Source of the DNA: an uncultured Eubacterium sp.
Lineage (GTDB): Bacteria; Bacillota; Clostridia; Peptostreptococcales; Anaerovoracaceae
Assembly (NCBI GenBank): GCA_902495595.1
Contig: CABUXV010000016.1
Location: forward strand, 1 to 37,772
Direction: 5' to 3'
Length of the DNA: 37,772 nucleotides
The translations under genes and the position numbers were made by a program. This document shows, piece after piece, positions 1 through 8,063 of the stretch (its first letter is position 1; each line of letters starts with the position of its first letter). A model generated the notes under the pieces. That model ran no database searches, was not told where the DNA came from, and saw only the letters and a program-made list of their open reading frames with translations.

Positions 1-167
1 CACCGGAACTTCTGGCAAAAGAAGGTAAGGTAAAGCAGGTTAAAGCAGGAGTAAAGATTTTGGGAGAAGGAAATCTTGAAAAGAAGTTAACCGTAAAAGC
101 AAATAAATTCAGCAAAGCTGCAATTGAGAAGATCGAAGCTGCCGGTGGAAAGGCAGAGGTGATCTAA
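1..167 (+). CDS. rplO: 50S ribosomal protein L15, C-terminal part
   Basis: The window opens inside a reading frame whose first complete codon is at base 3 and which runs to a TAA at 165-167. The 54 residues have the Lys/Gly-rich character of the L15 C-terminus, with a K-I-L-G-E-G-N-L stretch and a tail around F-S-K-A-A-I-E-K-I-E-A-A-G-G. L15 is a late-assembling protein of the large ribosomal subunit. It lies directly upstream of secY as in most bacteria, and the last A of its stop codon is the first base of the secY ATG, so the two are translationally coupled. The start lies outside the window. Confidence 0.93.
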   Translation, partial: PELLAKEGKVKQVKAGVKILGEGNLEKKLTVKANKFSKAAIEKIEAAGGKAEVI

Positions 168-1450
168 TGGAGATGATTAGAACAGTCGCAAAAGCTTGGA
201 GTATTCCTGACATTAGAAAGAAAATCATATTTACGCTTTTGATGCTTTTGATTTTCAGAATAGGCTCCCAGATACCTGTTCCTGGTATTGATAGAGAAAT
301 ACTTGCCCAAACTTTTGACAGCGAAACAGGACTTTTTGCTCTGTTTAATCTGTTCTCAGGAGGCGCATTTAGTAACTTTACGATATTTGCGTTGAGTATC
401 ACACCTTATATTACGGCGACGATTATACTTCAGCTTCTGACTATAGCCATTCCTTCACTGGAAAGGCTGGCAAGAGAGGGGACTGAAGGGAGAAAGAAAG
501 TGGCGCAGTACACCAGATATCTTACAGTTGTACTTGCCATAATACAGGCGATAGGCGTGTCTATCGGTTTGTTCAGACAGGCGCTTATAAGCACTGATGT
601 TTTCTCCGTGGCTGTAATAGTTCTCGTACTGACTGCAGGAACGGCGTTCCTAATGTGGTTAGGCGAGCAGATAAATGAACATGGTATAGGCAACGGTATA
701 TCGCTTATAATCTTCACGGGGATTATAGCGAGACTGCCGTCTGCTCTTCAGGAAATATGGGTTAAGCTTCAGGATGGAAGTATGAGCGTAGTAACTCTGA
801 TTTTATTTGCGGTATTCGGTATACTGGTAATCGTAGGTATAATTGAAGTTCAGCAGGGACAGAGAAGAATACCTGTGCAGTACGCTAAAAGGGTTGTCGG
901 CAGAAAGATGTACGGCGGTCAGGCGACTCATATTCCGCTTAAAGTAAATCAGGCAGGGGTTATTCCGGTAATCTTTGCAATGTCGTTCTTACAGTTCCCG
1001 CTGACGATAACTTATTTTATGGACTCGGAAAGCGGAGCTGCCGCATGGATTCAGAAATGGCTTTCACCGATGGGTTCTCCCGGAATATGGGTGTATGCTG
1101 TGTTTAATATTTTACTCATAGTATTTTTCACCTACTTTTATACATCCGTAACATTTAACCCGGTGGAAGTAGCTCAGAACATGAAAGCAAACGGAGGATT
1201 TATTCCGGGAATAAGACCGGGAAAGGCTACTGTTGAATACTTAAACAGAGTAATGACAAGAATTACCTTTGTAGGAGCTGTATTTTTAGCCGCTGTAGCA
1301 ATACTTCCTACTGTAGTCAGTGAACTGGGCGGACTTAATTTCCACTTTGGAGGCACATCACTTCTGATAGCGGTGGGCGTAGCGCTGGACACTATGAAAC
1401 AGCTGGAACAGCAAATGGTGATGAGAAATTATCAAGGTTTCCTGAAGTAA
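167..1450 (+). CDS. secY: Preprotein translocase subunit SecY
   Basis: SecY forms the protein-conducting channel of the Sec translocase with SecE and SecG, driven by SecA or the ribosome. The 427-residue product has the family's usual length. It is strongly hydrophobic with about ten predicted membrane helices, carries an I-P-V-P-G-I-D segment after the first helix, and has the conserved R-R-I-P-V-Q-Y-A-K-R cytoplasmic loop near the middle. The C-terminal segment around G-G-F-I-P-G-I-R-P-G-K is also typical. Its ATG shares one base with the rplO stop. It sits between rplO and adk in the standard spc-operon order, so it is presumably transcribed from promoters upstream of the window. Confidence 0.98.
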   Translation: MEMIRTVAKAWSIPDIRKKIIFTLLMLLIFRIGSQIPVPGIDREILAQTFDSETGLFALFNLFSGGAFSNFTIFALSITPYITATIILQLLTIAIPSLERLAREGTEGRKKVAQYTRYLTVVLAIIQAIGVSIGLFRQALISTDVFSVAVIVLVLTAGTAFLMWLGEQINEHGIGNGISLIIFTGIIARLPSALQEIWVKLQDGSMSVVTLILFAVFGILVIVGIIEVQQGQRRIPVQYAKRVVGRKMYGGQATHIPLKVNQAGVIPVIFAMSFLQFPLTITYFMDSESGAAAWIQKWLSPMGSPGIWVYAVFNILLIVFFTYFYTSVTFNPVEVAQNMKANGGFIPGIRPGKATVEYLNRVMTRITFVGAVFLAAVAILPTVVSELGGLNFHFGGTSLLIAVGVALDTMKQLEQQMVMRNYQGFLK

Positions 1451-1478
1451 CAACTTCGTGGAGCCAGGGAGGTATAAG

Positions 1479-2123
1479 ATGAATTTAATATTGTTGGGCC
1501 CTCCGGGGGCAGGAAAAGGCACTCAAGCTGCTAAGATAATTGAGAAATACAATATTCCTCATATCTCAACAGGCGATATATTCAGGGCGAATATAAAAGA
1601 AGGAACTGAACTTGGTAAAAAAGCTCAGGAGTACATGAATAAAGGTGAACTGGTTCCTGATGAACTGGTAGTGGAAATCGCTACTGACAGACTCAAAGCT
1701 GATGATTGTAAGAATGGATTTCTTCTCGACGGTTTTCCGAGAACTGTTTTCCAGGCCGAAAAGCTCGATGAATTTCTCAAGGCTCAGGGCAAGAAGATAG
1801 ACCACGTACTCGACATCGATGTCAATAAGGAAGAATTGATGACAAGGCTTACAGGAAGAAGAGTATGCAAGACTTGCGGAGCGTCTTTTCACGTTGTCAA
1901 TATTCCGCCTAAGAAAGACGGCATCTGCGATGTATGCGGAGCAGAGCTTGTTCAGAGAGCTGATGACAATGAAGAAACAGCGGCAAACAGAATTGAAGTA
2001 TACAATAACGAAACTAAACCGCTTATAAATTACTATGAAAATGCCGGAAATATATCTCATATTGACGGAACCATAGGACTTGAAGCTGTATTTAACACTA
2101 TTGTTGAAATAATAGGTGAGTAG
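1479..2123 (+). CDS. adk: Adenylate kinase, zinc-binding type
   Basis: Adenylate kinase interconverts ATP + AMP and 2 ADP in the cytoplasm. I chose the ATG at 1479 (214 residues) because a GGGAGG ribosome site lies just upstream and the protein then begins directly with M-N-L-I-L-L-G-P-P-G-A-G-K-G-T, the Walker A P-loop. A GTG at 1458 would add seven residues with no support. The D-G-F-P-R-T motif contacts AMP. The LID has two Cys pairs (C-K-T-C and C-D-V-C), so this is the long zinc-binding form common in Gram-positive bacteria. It lies 28 bases after secY and two bases before map, within the ribosomal operon. Confidence 0.98.
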   Translation: MNLILLGPPGAGKGTQAAKIIEKYNIPHISTGDIFRANIKEGTELGKKAQEYMNKGELVPDELVVEIATDRLKADDCKNGFLLDGFPRTVFQAEKLDEFLKAQGKKIDHVLDIDVNKEELMTRLTGRRVCKTCGASFHVVNIPPKKDGICDVCGAELVQRADDNEETAANRIEVYNNETKPLINYYENAGNISHIDGTIGLEAVFNTIVEIIGE

Positions 2124-2125
2124 AT

Positions 2126-2878
2126 ATGATAATTATTAAATCGGATGAAGAAATAGATTTAATGCGTATCTCGGGTAAGGTGACTGCTTTTATTCTCAAA
2201 GAACTTGAAAGCTTCATCAAACCCGGAATATCTACGGCGGATATAGACCGGTTTGTAGAAACAACCATAAGGGATAATGGAATGATTCCTACTTTTAAAG
2301 GTTACGGAGGATTTCCTGCCAGTGCATGTGTATCAATAAACGAGGAAGTTGTACACGGTATTCCTTCAAAGAAACGAATCATCAAGGAGGGCGACATTGT
2401 CAGCGTTGATGTGGGTTCTACTTATAAAGGATATGTAAGCGATGCAGCAAGAACATATGCTGTAGGCGAGATAAGCGATGCAGCCGGAAAACTTATAGAG
2501 GCTACACGGGACAGTTTCTTTGCAGGTCTGGAATTTTGCAAGGTCGGATACAGGCTGTCCGATATCTCTCATGCAATACAGAAGAAAGCTGAGGGAGAAG
2601 GCTTTTCTGTGATAAGGGATTTTGTAGGTCACGGAGTCGGTCAGAATATGCATGAAGAACCGCAGATTCCAAATTACGGAAGACCGGGAAGGGGTCCAAG
2701 ACTCACGAAAGGAATGGTATTTGCCATAGAACCGATGATTTGTGAGGGCGGATATGAAGTTCAGACTCTTTCAAATGACTGGACTGTGGTTACCCTGGAC
2801 GGTAAGCTTTCGGCGCATTACGAAAATACTGTAGTTATAACTGACGGTGAGCCTGAATTGCTCACATTGGCTGAATAA
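2126..2878 (+). CDS. map: Methionine aminopeptidase, type I
   Basis: The enzyme removes the initiator methionine from nascent proteins and needs two divalent metal ions. The 250-residue sequence shows the type Ia pattern: the metal-binding Asp of V-D-V-G, the second Asp in S-D-A-A-R-T, the His in G-H-G-V-G, the Glu in A-I-E-P and a final Glu in Y-E-N-T-V-V. There is no N-terminal zinc-finger extension. The start is two bases after the adk stop, and the ribosome site AGGTGAG lies inside the end of adk, which implies coupling. The map-infA junction lacks the KOW-domain gene found there in some Firmicutes. Confidence 0.97.
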   Translation: MIIIKSDEEIDLMRISGKVTAFILKELESFIKPGISTADIDRFVETTIRDNGMIPTFKGYGGFPASACVSINEEVVHGIPSKKRIIKEGDIVSVDVGSTYKGYVSDAARTYAVGEISDAAGKLIEATRDSFFAGLEFCKVGYRLSDISHAIQKKAEGEGFSVIRDFVGHGVGQNMHEEPQIPNYGRPGRGPRLTKGMVFAIEPMICEGGYEVQTLSNDWTVVTLDGKLSAHYENTVVITDGEPELLTLAE

Positions 2879-2904
2879 GGCTGATTTAAAGCGAGGTGTA
2901 GATT

Positions 2905-3126
2905 ATGGCAAAAAAAGATGTCATAGAAGCAGAAGGCCGGGTTGTAGAGGCTCAGCCTAACGCAATGTTTATTGTAGAACTTGAAACGGGACACAAAGTC
3001 CTTGCGCATGTTTCTGGAAAAATAAGAACAAATTATATAAGAATTATTCCGGGCGATAAAGTGAAAGTTGAATTATCACCTTATGACCTTACAAGAGGCA
3101 GAATAACCTGGAGAGGAAAAGCTTAA
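2905..3126 (+). CDS. infA: Translation initiation factor IF-1
   Basis: IF-1 binds the A site of the 30S subunit during initiation. The 73-residue product is a single OB-fold protein beginning [11 protein letters not shown] and ending with R-I-T-W-R, both typical of the family. A GAGGTG ribosome site precedes the ATG. It follows map by 26 bases and precedes rpmJ by 38 bases, matching the order in Bacillus and Clostridium. Confidence 0.98.
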
Positions 3127-3164
3127 TCGAAGAGATAAGGCGAGATACAGAAGGAGGATATAAG

Positions 3165-3278
3165 ATGAAAGTAAGAGCTTCCGTAAAGCCTATCTGCGAA
3201 AAGTGCAAAGTAATCAAAAGAAAAGGGAAAGTAATGGTTATCTGTGAAAACCCTAAGCATAAGCAGAAACAGGGCTAA
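3165..3278 (+). CDS. rpmJ: 50S ribosomal protein L36
   Basis: This 37-codon gene encodes the smallest large-subunit protein. The sequence begins M-K-V-R-A-S-V-K-P and ends K-H-K-Q-K-Q-G. It carries the zinc ribbon of the C+ form: C-E-K-C, then a further Cys and a His (C-E-N-P-K-H). A strong AAGGAGG ribosome site (3151-3157) lies upstream. It is in the expected place between infA and rpsM. It is followed by an unusually long gap of 195 bases before rpsM that appears to hold a promoter. Confidence 0.97.
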
Positions 3279-3317
3279 AAATGAGAATACTCTCATGAGC
3301 GGCGTAAGGAAATCCTA

Positions 3318-3347
3318 TTGGATTTTCCGGCCGTTATAAAGTATAAT
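3318..3347 (+). promoter_or_regulatory. Candidate internal promoter and leader before rpsM
   Basis: TTGGAT (3318-3323) and TATAAT (3342-3347) are separated by 18 bases, a good match to a vegetative promoter, inside the 195-base gap between rpmJ and rpsM. Transcripts from it would have a leader of about 120 bases. That leader contains a short hairpin, CGCCGA pairing with TCGGCG near 3418-3437, ahead of the rpsM ribosome site. The -35 element overlaps a small stem (GGAAATCC/GGATTTTCC, about 3308-3328). A role in separate expression or autoregulation of the rpsM-rplQ segment is inference. Confidence 0.55.
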
Positions 3348-3473
3348 TGAAAAGCGGCAGTAATTTTGGCGCTTGAGATAAGATATTTTTAAAGAACATC
3401 CCGTTTATATTACGACCGCCGACATAAGTCTTCGGCGAGGTTACGTGACGGAAGATGGGAATAGGAGGAAAAT

Positions 3474-3842
3474 ATGGCTCGTATAGCCGGTGTAGACTTA
3501 CCAAATGAAAAAAGAATCGAAGCCGGTCTTACCTATATCTACGGAATAGGATGGACTACTTCAAGAAAAATTTTAGAAAAAACCGGAATAAATCCAGACA
3601 CAAGAGTTAAGGATTTAACTGAGGAAGAAGCTGGTAAAATCAGAAAAGTTATCGAATCCGATTATATGGTAGAAGGTGACCTGAGAAGAGATGTTAACAT
3701 GAACATCAAGAGATTGATGGAAATCGGATGTTACAGAGGTATCAGACACAGAAGAGGTCTTCCTGTAAGAGGACAGAAAACTAAGACAAACGCTAGAACT
3801 AGAAAAGGTCCTAAGAAGACTGTTGGTAGAAAGAAGAAGTAA
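3474..3842 (+). CDS. rpsM: 30S ribosomal protein S13
   Basis: S13 sits in the head of the small subunit and contacts the P-site tRNA and the large subunit. The 122 residues begin M-A-R-I-A-G-V-D-L-P and contain the Y-I-Y-G-I-G helix-hairpin region. The basic tail includes the R-G-L-P-V-R-G-Q-K-T-K-T-N-A-R-T-R-K-G motif. A strong ribosome site (AGGAGG) precedes the ATG. It is the first gene after the putative internal promoter and leads into rpsK. Confidence 0.98.
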   Translation: MARIAGVDLPNEKRIEAGLTYIYGIGWTTSRKILEKTGINPDTRVKDLTEEEAGKIRKVIESDYMVEGDLRRDVNMNIKRLMEIGCYRGIRHRRGLPVRGQKTKTNARTRKGPKKTVGRKKK

Positions 3843-3857
3843 AGGAGGTAGAACAAT

Positions 3858-4256
3858 ATGGCTAAAGCTGTAAAAAAGGCTGTAAGAAAAAAGAGAAGAG
3901 AACGTAAGAATATTGAAAAAGGCCAGGCTCATATTCAGGCTACCTTTAACAATACATTAGTAACCCTGACTGACCTTGCAGGAAATGCCCTTTCATGGTC
4001 AAGCGCAGGCTCACTCGGGTTTAAAGGTTCAAGAAAATCAACACCGTTTGCTGCTCAGTCAGCAGCTGAAGAAGCTGCAAAGGCAGCTATGGAACACGGT
4101 CTTAAGACTGTAGAAGTTTATGTGAAAGGACCGGGTTCCGGAAGAGAAGCTGCAATCAGAGCTCTTCAGACTGCAGGTCTTGAAATCACGATGATTAAAG
4201 ATATTACACCAATACCGCACAACGGTTGCAGACCGCCAAAACGCAGAAGAGTCTAA
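3858..4256 (+). CDS. rpsK: 30S ribosomal protein S11
   Basis: S11 lies on the platform of the small subunit near the Shine-Dalgarno helix. The 132-residue sequence has a basic N-terminal extension, then H-I-Q-A-T-F-N-N-T and the C-terminal T-P-I-P-H-N-G-C-R-P-P-K-R-R-R-V signature. The ribosome site AAAGGAGGT is close to ideal. It lies 15 bases after rpsM and 21 bases before rpsD in the same transcription unit. Confidence 0.98.
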   Translation: MAKAVKKAVRKKRRERKNIEKGQAHIQATFNNTLVTLTDLAGNALSWSSAGSLGFKGSRKSTPFAAQSAAEEAAKAAMEHGLKTVEVYVKGPGSGREAAIRALQTAGLEITMIKDITPIPHNGCRPPKRRRV

Positions 4257-4277
4257 TAGAAGGGAGGAGTAATTTAC

Positions 4278-4898
4278 ATGTCAAGATATACAGACGCTAA
4301 CTGCAGATTATGCAGAAGAGAAGGACAGAAACTCTTTTTAAAGGGTGACAGATGTTATGGCAGCAAATGCGCAATAGATAGAAGAAATTATGCTCCCGGA
4401 CAGCATGGACAGGGAAGAGCAAAGATTTCTGATTACGGTCTTCAGCTTAGAGAAAAGCAGAAGGCGAAGAGATTCTACGGACTTCAGGAAACTCAGTTTA
4501 GAAATCTCTTTGACAAGGCTGCAAGAAAACAGGGAATAACAGGTGAAAACCTGCTTATCTTATTGGAAACAAGATTAGATAACGTAGTATTCAGACTTGG
4601 TTTTGCTTCATCAAGAAAGGAAGCAAGACAGCTGGTTAGCCACGGACATTTCACCGTAAACGGCAAAAAGGTAAATATACCGTCATTTACCGTAAAACCG
4701 GGAGATGTTGTAAAGGTTAAGGAAAAGAGCACAAACTCGCCGAAGTTTAAAGAAGTAAAGGAAATGTCAATAACAGTGCCGTCATGGATAGCTGTTGATG
4801 TAGAAAAGCTTGAAGGAAAAGTTCTCTCAGTGCCGACAAGAGAGGAAATAGATACTCCGGTAGCAGAGCATCTAATCGTCGAATTGTATTCCAAATAG
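4278..4898 (+). CDS. rpsD: 30S ribosomal protein S4, zinc-binding type
   Basis: S4 is a primary 16S rRNA-binding assembly protein and in several bacteria also a translational repressor of its own operon. The 206-residue product has four Cys in its first 31 residues (C9, C12, C26, C31), the zinc-binding C+ form. The S4 RNA-binding domain follows around residues 96-155, with R-L-D-N-V-V-F-R-L-G and the S-R-K-E-A-R-Q motif. In this organism rpsD lies in the alpha-operon, unlike Bacillus subtilis where it is separate. That position fits control by S4, and the structured gaps before rpsM and after rpsD are candidate sites; this is inference. Confidence 0.98.
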   Translation: MSRYTDANCRLCRREGQKLFLKGDRCYGSKCAIDRRNYAPGQHGQGRAKISDYGLQLREKQKAKRFYGLQETQFRNLFDKAARKQGITGENLLILLETRLDNVVFRLGFASSRKEARQLVSHGHFTVNGKKVNIPSFTVKPGDVVKVKEKSTNSPKFKEVKEMSITVPSWIAVDVEKLEGKVLSVPTREEIDTPVAEHLIVELYSK

Positions 4899-4968
4899 TG
4901 TTTTATCAGGAGACGGCAGAAATTTGTTTTTCGGATTTTATGCCCTGTGCTCGTGATAAAACAGTAAT

Positions 4969-5020
4969 GCGGGCTTTGAATCGGTCGAAGCTCGCAACAA
5001 TAACTTGTAACATATGTTAC
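4969..5020 (+). promoter_or_regulatory. Structured gap before rpoA: hairpin plus 14-bp palindrome
   Basis: The 150 bases between rpsD and rpoA hold no convincing gene. An 8-bp hairpin forms between 4969-4976 (GCGGGCTT) and 4988-4995 (AAGCTCGC), with one G-U pair and no T-tract. A perfect 14-bp palindrome, GTAACATATGTTAC, follows at 5007-5020, about 15 bases before the rpoA ribosome site. A weak promoter-like pair (TTGAAT at 4976-4981, ATAACT at 5000-5005) overlaps the hairpin. The region could be a regulatory leader or an operator; no known motif was recognised. Confidence 0.4.
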
Positions 5021-5048
5021 TGCTTTGGAATAAAAAGGAGGGTTTTGA

Positions 5049-5996
5049 GTGATAGAAATCGAAAAACCAACAATCGAATGTGTATTTTCAAACGAAGACC
5101 CCAATTATGGGAAATTTGTAGTAGAGCCTCTTGAAAGAGGATATGGCACTACCCTTGGAAACAGCTTGAGAAGAATTCTTTTGAGTTCACTTCCAGGAGT
5201 AGCCGTTACATCGGTTAAGATAGACGGTATACTCCATGAGTTTTCAACTATTCCCGGAGTTAAGGAGGATGTTACTGAAATCATCCTTAATCTCAAGAAA
5301 TTAGCTGTTAAGCTTAACGGTGAAAATACAAAGAGGGTTTTAATCAATGCGATAGGTCCCAAGGATGTTACCGCAGCAGATATACTCGGTGATTCTGATG
5401 TGGAAATATTCAATCCTGAACTTCACATAGCGACTTTGGAAGAAAATGCTACTCTTATCATGGAAATAAATCTGGCAAGGGGAAGAGGGTATGTTCCTGC
5501 TGATATGAATAAGGATGACAGTACACCTATATCGGTAATACCTACCGATTCCATCTACACCCCTGTGAGAAAAGTAAACTTTACAGTTGAAAATACAAGG
5601 GTAGGTCAGGTGACAGACTATGATAAGCTCATTTTGGAAATATGGACTGACGGCTCCGTTGCGCCAAGCGAGGGAGTTTCCATAGGAGCGAAAATTATGC
5701 AGGAGCATCTTAACCTGTTTGTTGAGCTCACCGATTCCGCAGAGGGCATGGAAATCATGGTTGAAAAGGAAGAAAACCAGAAAGAAAAAGCGCTTGAAAT
5801 GACCATTGAAGAACTGGAACTTTCAGTTCGTTCATTCAACTGTCTCAAGAGAGCGGCTATCAATACGGTTGAGGAACTTACTCACAGAAGTGAAGAAGAT
5901 ATGATGAAGGTTAGAAACCTGGGCAAGAAATCACTTGACGAAGTGAAACATAAACTTGAAGAATTAGGTTTGGGTCTCAGACAAAGCGATGAATAA
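5049..5996 (+). CDS. rpoA: DNA-directed RNA polymerase subunit alpha
   Basis: The alpha subunit dimerises to nucleate RNA polymerase assembly, and its C-terminal domain binds UP elements and activators. The start is GTG at 5049, chosen because AAGGAGG ends a few bases upstream and the protein then begins M-I-E-I-E-K-P. The 315 residues have the usual layout: N-terminal dimerisation domain to about residue 230 with the G-Y-G-T-T-L-G-N-S-L-R-R motif, an acidic linker, and the C-terminal domain with S-V-R-S-F-N-C-L-K-R and N-L-G-K-K-S-L-D-E-V. It is followed 19 bases later by rplQ, the classical pairing. Confidence 0.98.
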   Translation: MIEIEKPTIECVFSNEDPNYGKFVVEPLERGYGTTLGNSLRRILLSSLPGVAVTSVKIDGILHEFSTIPGVKEDVTEIILNLKKLAVKLNGENTKRVLINAIGPKDVTAADILGDSDVEIFNPELHIATLEENATLIMEINLARGRGYVPADMNKDDSTPISVIPTDSIYTPVRKVNFTVENTRVGQVTDYDKLILEIWTDGSVAPSEGVSIGAKIMQEHLNLFVELTDSAEGMEIMVEKEENQKEKALEMTIEELELSVRSFNCLKRAAINTVEELTHRSEEDMMKVRNLGKKSLDEVKHKLEELGLGLRQSDE

Positions 5997-6015
5997 AGAA
6001 TAGGAGGATGCAGCG

Positions 6016-6357
6016 ATGCCAGGATATAGAAAATTAGGCAGAACTTCAGCTCACAGAAAGGCTATGTTGAGAAATCTGGTAACTGATCTTTTAAGAGAAG
6101 GCAGAATCACAACAACTGACACAAGAGCTAAAGAAGCAAGAAGACAGGCAGAGAAGATGATTACGCTGGGAAAACGCGGAGATCTTCACGCAAGAAGACA
6201 AGCACTTGCATATATATATGATGAAACTGTAGTATCAAAGTTATTTGATGAAATCGCACCTAAGTATGCAGAAAGACAGGGCGGCTACACAAGAATACTT
6301 AAGCTTGGACCAAGGCAAGGCGACAATGCCGAAATGGTATTCTTAGAACTGGTTTAA
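6016..6357 (+). CDS. rplQ: 50S ribosomal protein L17
   Basis: L17 is a large-subunit protein near the exit tunnel. The 113 residues open with M-P-G-Y-R-K-L-G-R-T-S-A-H-R and contain T-D-L-L-R-E-G-R-I-T-T-T and the closing M-V-F-L-E-L motif. The ribosome site TAGGAGG precedes the ATG. It is the last gene of the ribosomal superoperon and is followed after 22 bases by a strong terminator. Confidence 0.98.
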   Translation: MPGYRKLGRTSAHRKAMLRNLVTDLLREGRITTTDTRAKEARRQAEKMITLGKRGDLHARRQALAYIYDETVVSKLFDEIAPKYAERQGGYTRILKLGPRQGDNAEMVFLELV

Positions 6358-6379
6358 TCATTTATAGCGTATAGCCGGG

Positions 6380-6420
6380 GAACCATATTTAGATTATTTC
6401 TAAGTATGGTTCTTTTGTGT
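6380..6420 (+). terminator. Intrinsic terminator of the ribosomal operon
   Basis: GAACCATATTTAGA (6380-6393) pairs with TCTAAGTATGGTTC (6399-6412) over 14 positions with one G-U pair and a 5-base loop. A T-rich run follows. It closes the superoperon after rplQ and separates it from the sigma-54 activator gene. Confidence 0.9.
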
Positions 6421-6482
6421 TATTATGTAAATATTAAATATATAATTACTGCAAATAGCTGCTTGCGAGGGGGAGAATGTAG

Positions 6483-7877
6483 ATGAGCAAAAATCATAAT
6501 CTTACTTATGAAGAATGTCTTGATATATTAAATAATATACAGGGACTTCTTGTAGTAGATAAAAATTGTCGAGTAAAATATGTATCGCAGGATATGAAAG
6601 AAAGGCTTAAGCAATTCAGTGACTTTAAAGAAGAAGATTATATAGGTACGGATATAAGGAAACTGCATCCTGCAAGCAAAGTAACAAAAGCTTTTAAAAG
6701 CGATAAGAATGGTGAAATTGTTTTTTATATGGCATCCGGTCTTCCCAATATGGCAAAGATAAAACCTCTGATAAAAGATGGCAAAGTATATGGAGCTATG
6801 GATTATGATATTCTTAAATCCAATGAATGGGAAGAGTTTTTGAACAATATCGAAAAAGATTCAGAAGCAGGAGGTCTTAATGTTAAGGAGAATCTCATAA
6901 CGCTTATGAACAAATCTCTGGATAAGAAGCAGGTAAAATACAATATAGATATGATAATAGGCCAGAGCAGGCGTATAGCGGAACTTAAGCAGGATATACG
7001 AATGGCGGCTTATTCTGATTCTCAAGTTCTGATAAAAGGAGAAACAGGCAGCGGCAAGGAACTTATAGCAAATTCCATACATCATTTATCTCGCCGCGCA
7101 AATGGCCCTATGATAGAAGTAAACTGCGCTGCCATACCAGAAAGTTTAATAGAATCCGAGCTGTTCGGATATGAGCCGGGAAGTTTTACAGGAGCTAAAA
7201 AAGATGGAAGTAAAGGTCTGTTTGAAATGGCAGATAAAGGCACGTTATTTCTGGATGAAATAGACCATTTATCCTATCATGTGCAGCCTAAATTGCTTCG
7301 TGTATTACAGGAAGGGGAAGTTGACCGCATAGGAGGAAGCAAAGTGGCAGTTGATGTAAGAGTAATAGCTGCAACGAATAAGGAACTAAAGCAGATGGTC
7401 GCAGATGAATTGTTCAGAGAGGATCTGTATTATCGTTTAAATGTGATAAATATAGAGGCGCCTCCCCTAAGAGAACACAAGGAAGATATCCCTCTCTTGG
7501 TTGAGCAGCATATCAATAAACTTAATAATACCTCCGGCAATAAAAAGGAGATAGACGAGAAAGTATACGATTTATTTTACAAATACAGCTGGCCCGGTAA
7601 TGTAAGAGAACTTTTAAACCTGCTGGAAAGGGGTTTTGCCATGTCGGGAAATGATAGAATAACAACAAATGAATTCGGAGAACTGTTTGTGGAAATAATA
7701 AAATCATCCGAAGAAACAGAAAGCAAAACTTTACAGGCAGTAAGAGATGATGCTGAAAGAGAAGCCATACGTAAAATGCTTGAGTTCTTCGATGGCAACA
7801 AGAGCAAAGCAGCAGTCCAGCTTGGGATAACTAGAGCAAATCTTTATCATAAAATAAATAAATACCAATTGGAATAA
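6483..7877 (+). CDS. Sigma-54-dependent transcriptional activator (PAS-AAA-Fis)
   Basis: This bacterial enhancer-binding protein should use ATP hydrolysis to open promoters held by sigma-54 RNA polymerase. The N-terminus (about 10-115) looks like a PAS sensor domain. The AAA+ domain has Walker A G-E-T-G-S-G-K-E (186-193), the sigma-54-contacting loop G-S-F-T-G-A (233-238, a Ser variant of GAFTGA), Walker B G-T-L-F-L-D-E-I (253-260) and the arginine-finger segment F-R-E-D-L-Y-Y-R-L. A Fis-type helix-turn-helix occupies the last 40 residues. There is no response-regulator receiver domain, so activation is probably by a small ligand or redox cue at the PAS domain. A TATAAT at 6441-6446 may serve its own expression. 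The next four genes lie behind a sigma-54 promoter and are the obvious target. Confidence 0.95.
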   Translation: MSKNHNLTYEECLDILNNIQGLLVVDKNCRVKYVSQDMKERLKQFSDFKEEDYIGTDIRKLHPASKVTKAFKSDKNGEIVFYMASGLPNMAKIKPLIKDGKVYGAMDYDILKSNEWEEFLNNIEKDSEAGGLNVKENLITLMNKSLDKKQVKYNIDMIIGQSRRIAELKQDIRMAAYSDSQVLIKGETGSGKELIANSIHHLSRRANGPMIEVNCAAIPESLIESELFGYEPGSFTGAKKDGSKGLFEMADKGTLFLDEIDHLSYHVQPKLLRVLQEGEVDRIGGSKVAVDVRVIAATNKELKQMVADELFREDLYYRLNVINIEAPPLREHKEDIPLLVEQHINKLNNTSGNKKEIDEKVYDLFYKYSWPGNVRELLNLLERGFAMSGNDRITTNEFGELFVEIIKSSEETESKTLQAVRDDAEREAIRKMLEFFDGNKSKAAVQLGITRANLYHKINKYQLE

Positions 7878-7901
7878 AAATCATTGATTCTTAATAAGGT
7901 G

Positions 7902-7938
7902 GTGTATTATTTATTGACAGTGTAAATAAATAATACAC
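7902..7938. promoter_or_regulatory. Perfect 14-bp inverted repeat, probable activator-binding enhancer
   Basis: GTGTATTATTTATT (7902-7915) is the exact reverse complement of AATAAATAATACAC (7925-7938), with nine bases between. There is no T-tract after it. It lies about 125 bases upstream of the -24/-12 promoter, the usual distance for an enhancer bound by a sigma-54 activator, and directly follows the activator gene. Assignment to that activator is inference from position and symmetry. Confidence 0.7.
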
Positions 7939-7980
7939 ATAAAATCTATTGAAATTTATGGGCGTAAGACAATTAAGGAA

Positions 7981-8015
7981 AGCAGGTGTATATTTTTTTG
8001 ACATCTGTTTTTTTT
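7981..8015 (+). terminator. Probable terminator of the sigma-54 activator gene
   Basis: AGCAGGTGT (7981-7989) can pair with ACATCTGTT (8001-8009), including two G-U pairs, across an 11-base loop. A run of eight T residues (8008-8015) follows. It would stop activator transcripts before the downstream operon, leaving that operon to its own sigma-54 promoter. Confidence 0.6.
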
Positions 8016-8063
8016 ATTTTTTGAAAAACACTGAATTTTCAACAATTTAAAGAGGCAAATAAT

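Noticed and set aside
1566..2060. 164-codon minus-strand open frame opposite adk
   Set aside because: The adk reading is unambiguous on the plus strand; the opposite frame lacks initiation signals and homology.
4493..5104. 203-codon minus-strand open frame opposite rpsD
   Set aside because: It is the complement of a certain ribosomal protein gene and has no ribosome site or recognisable domain.
4898..5134. 78-codon plus-strand frame between rpsD and rpoA
   Set aside because: It overlaps the start of rpoA in another frame, has no family resemblance and poor initiation context.
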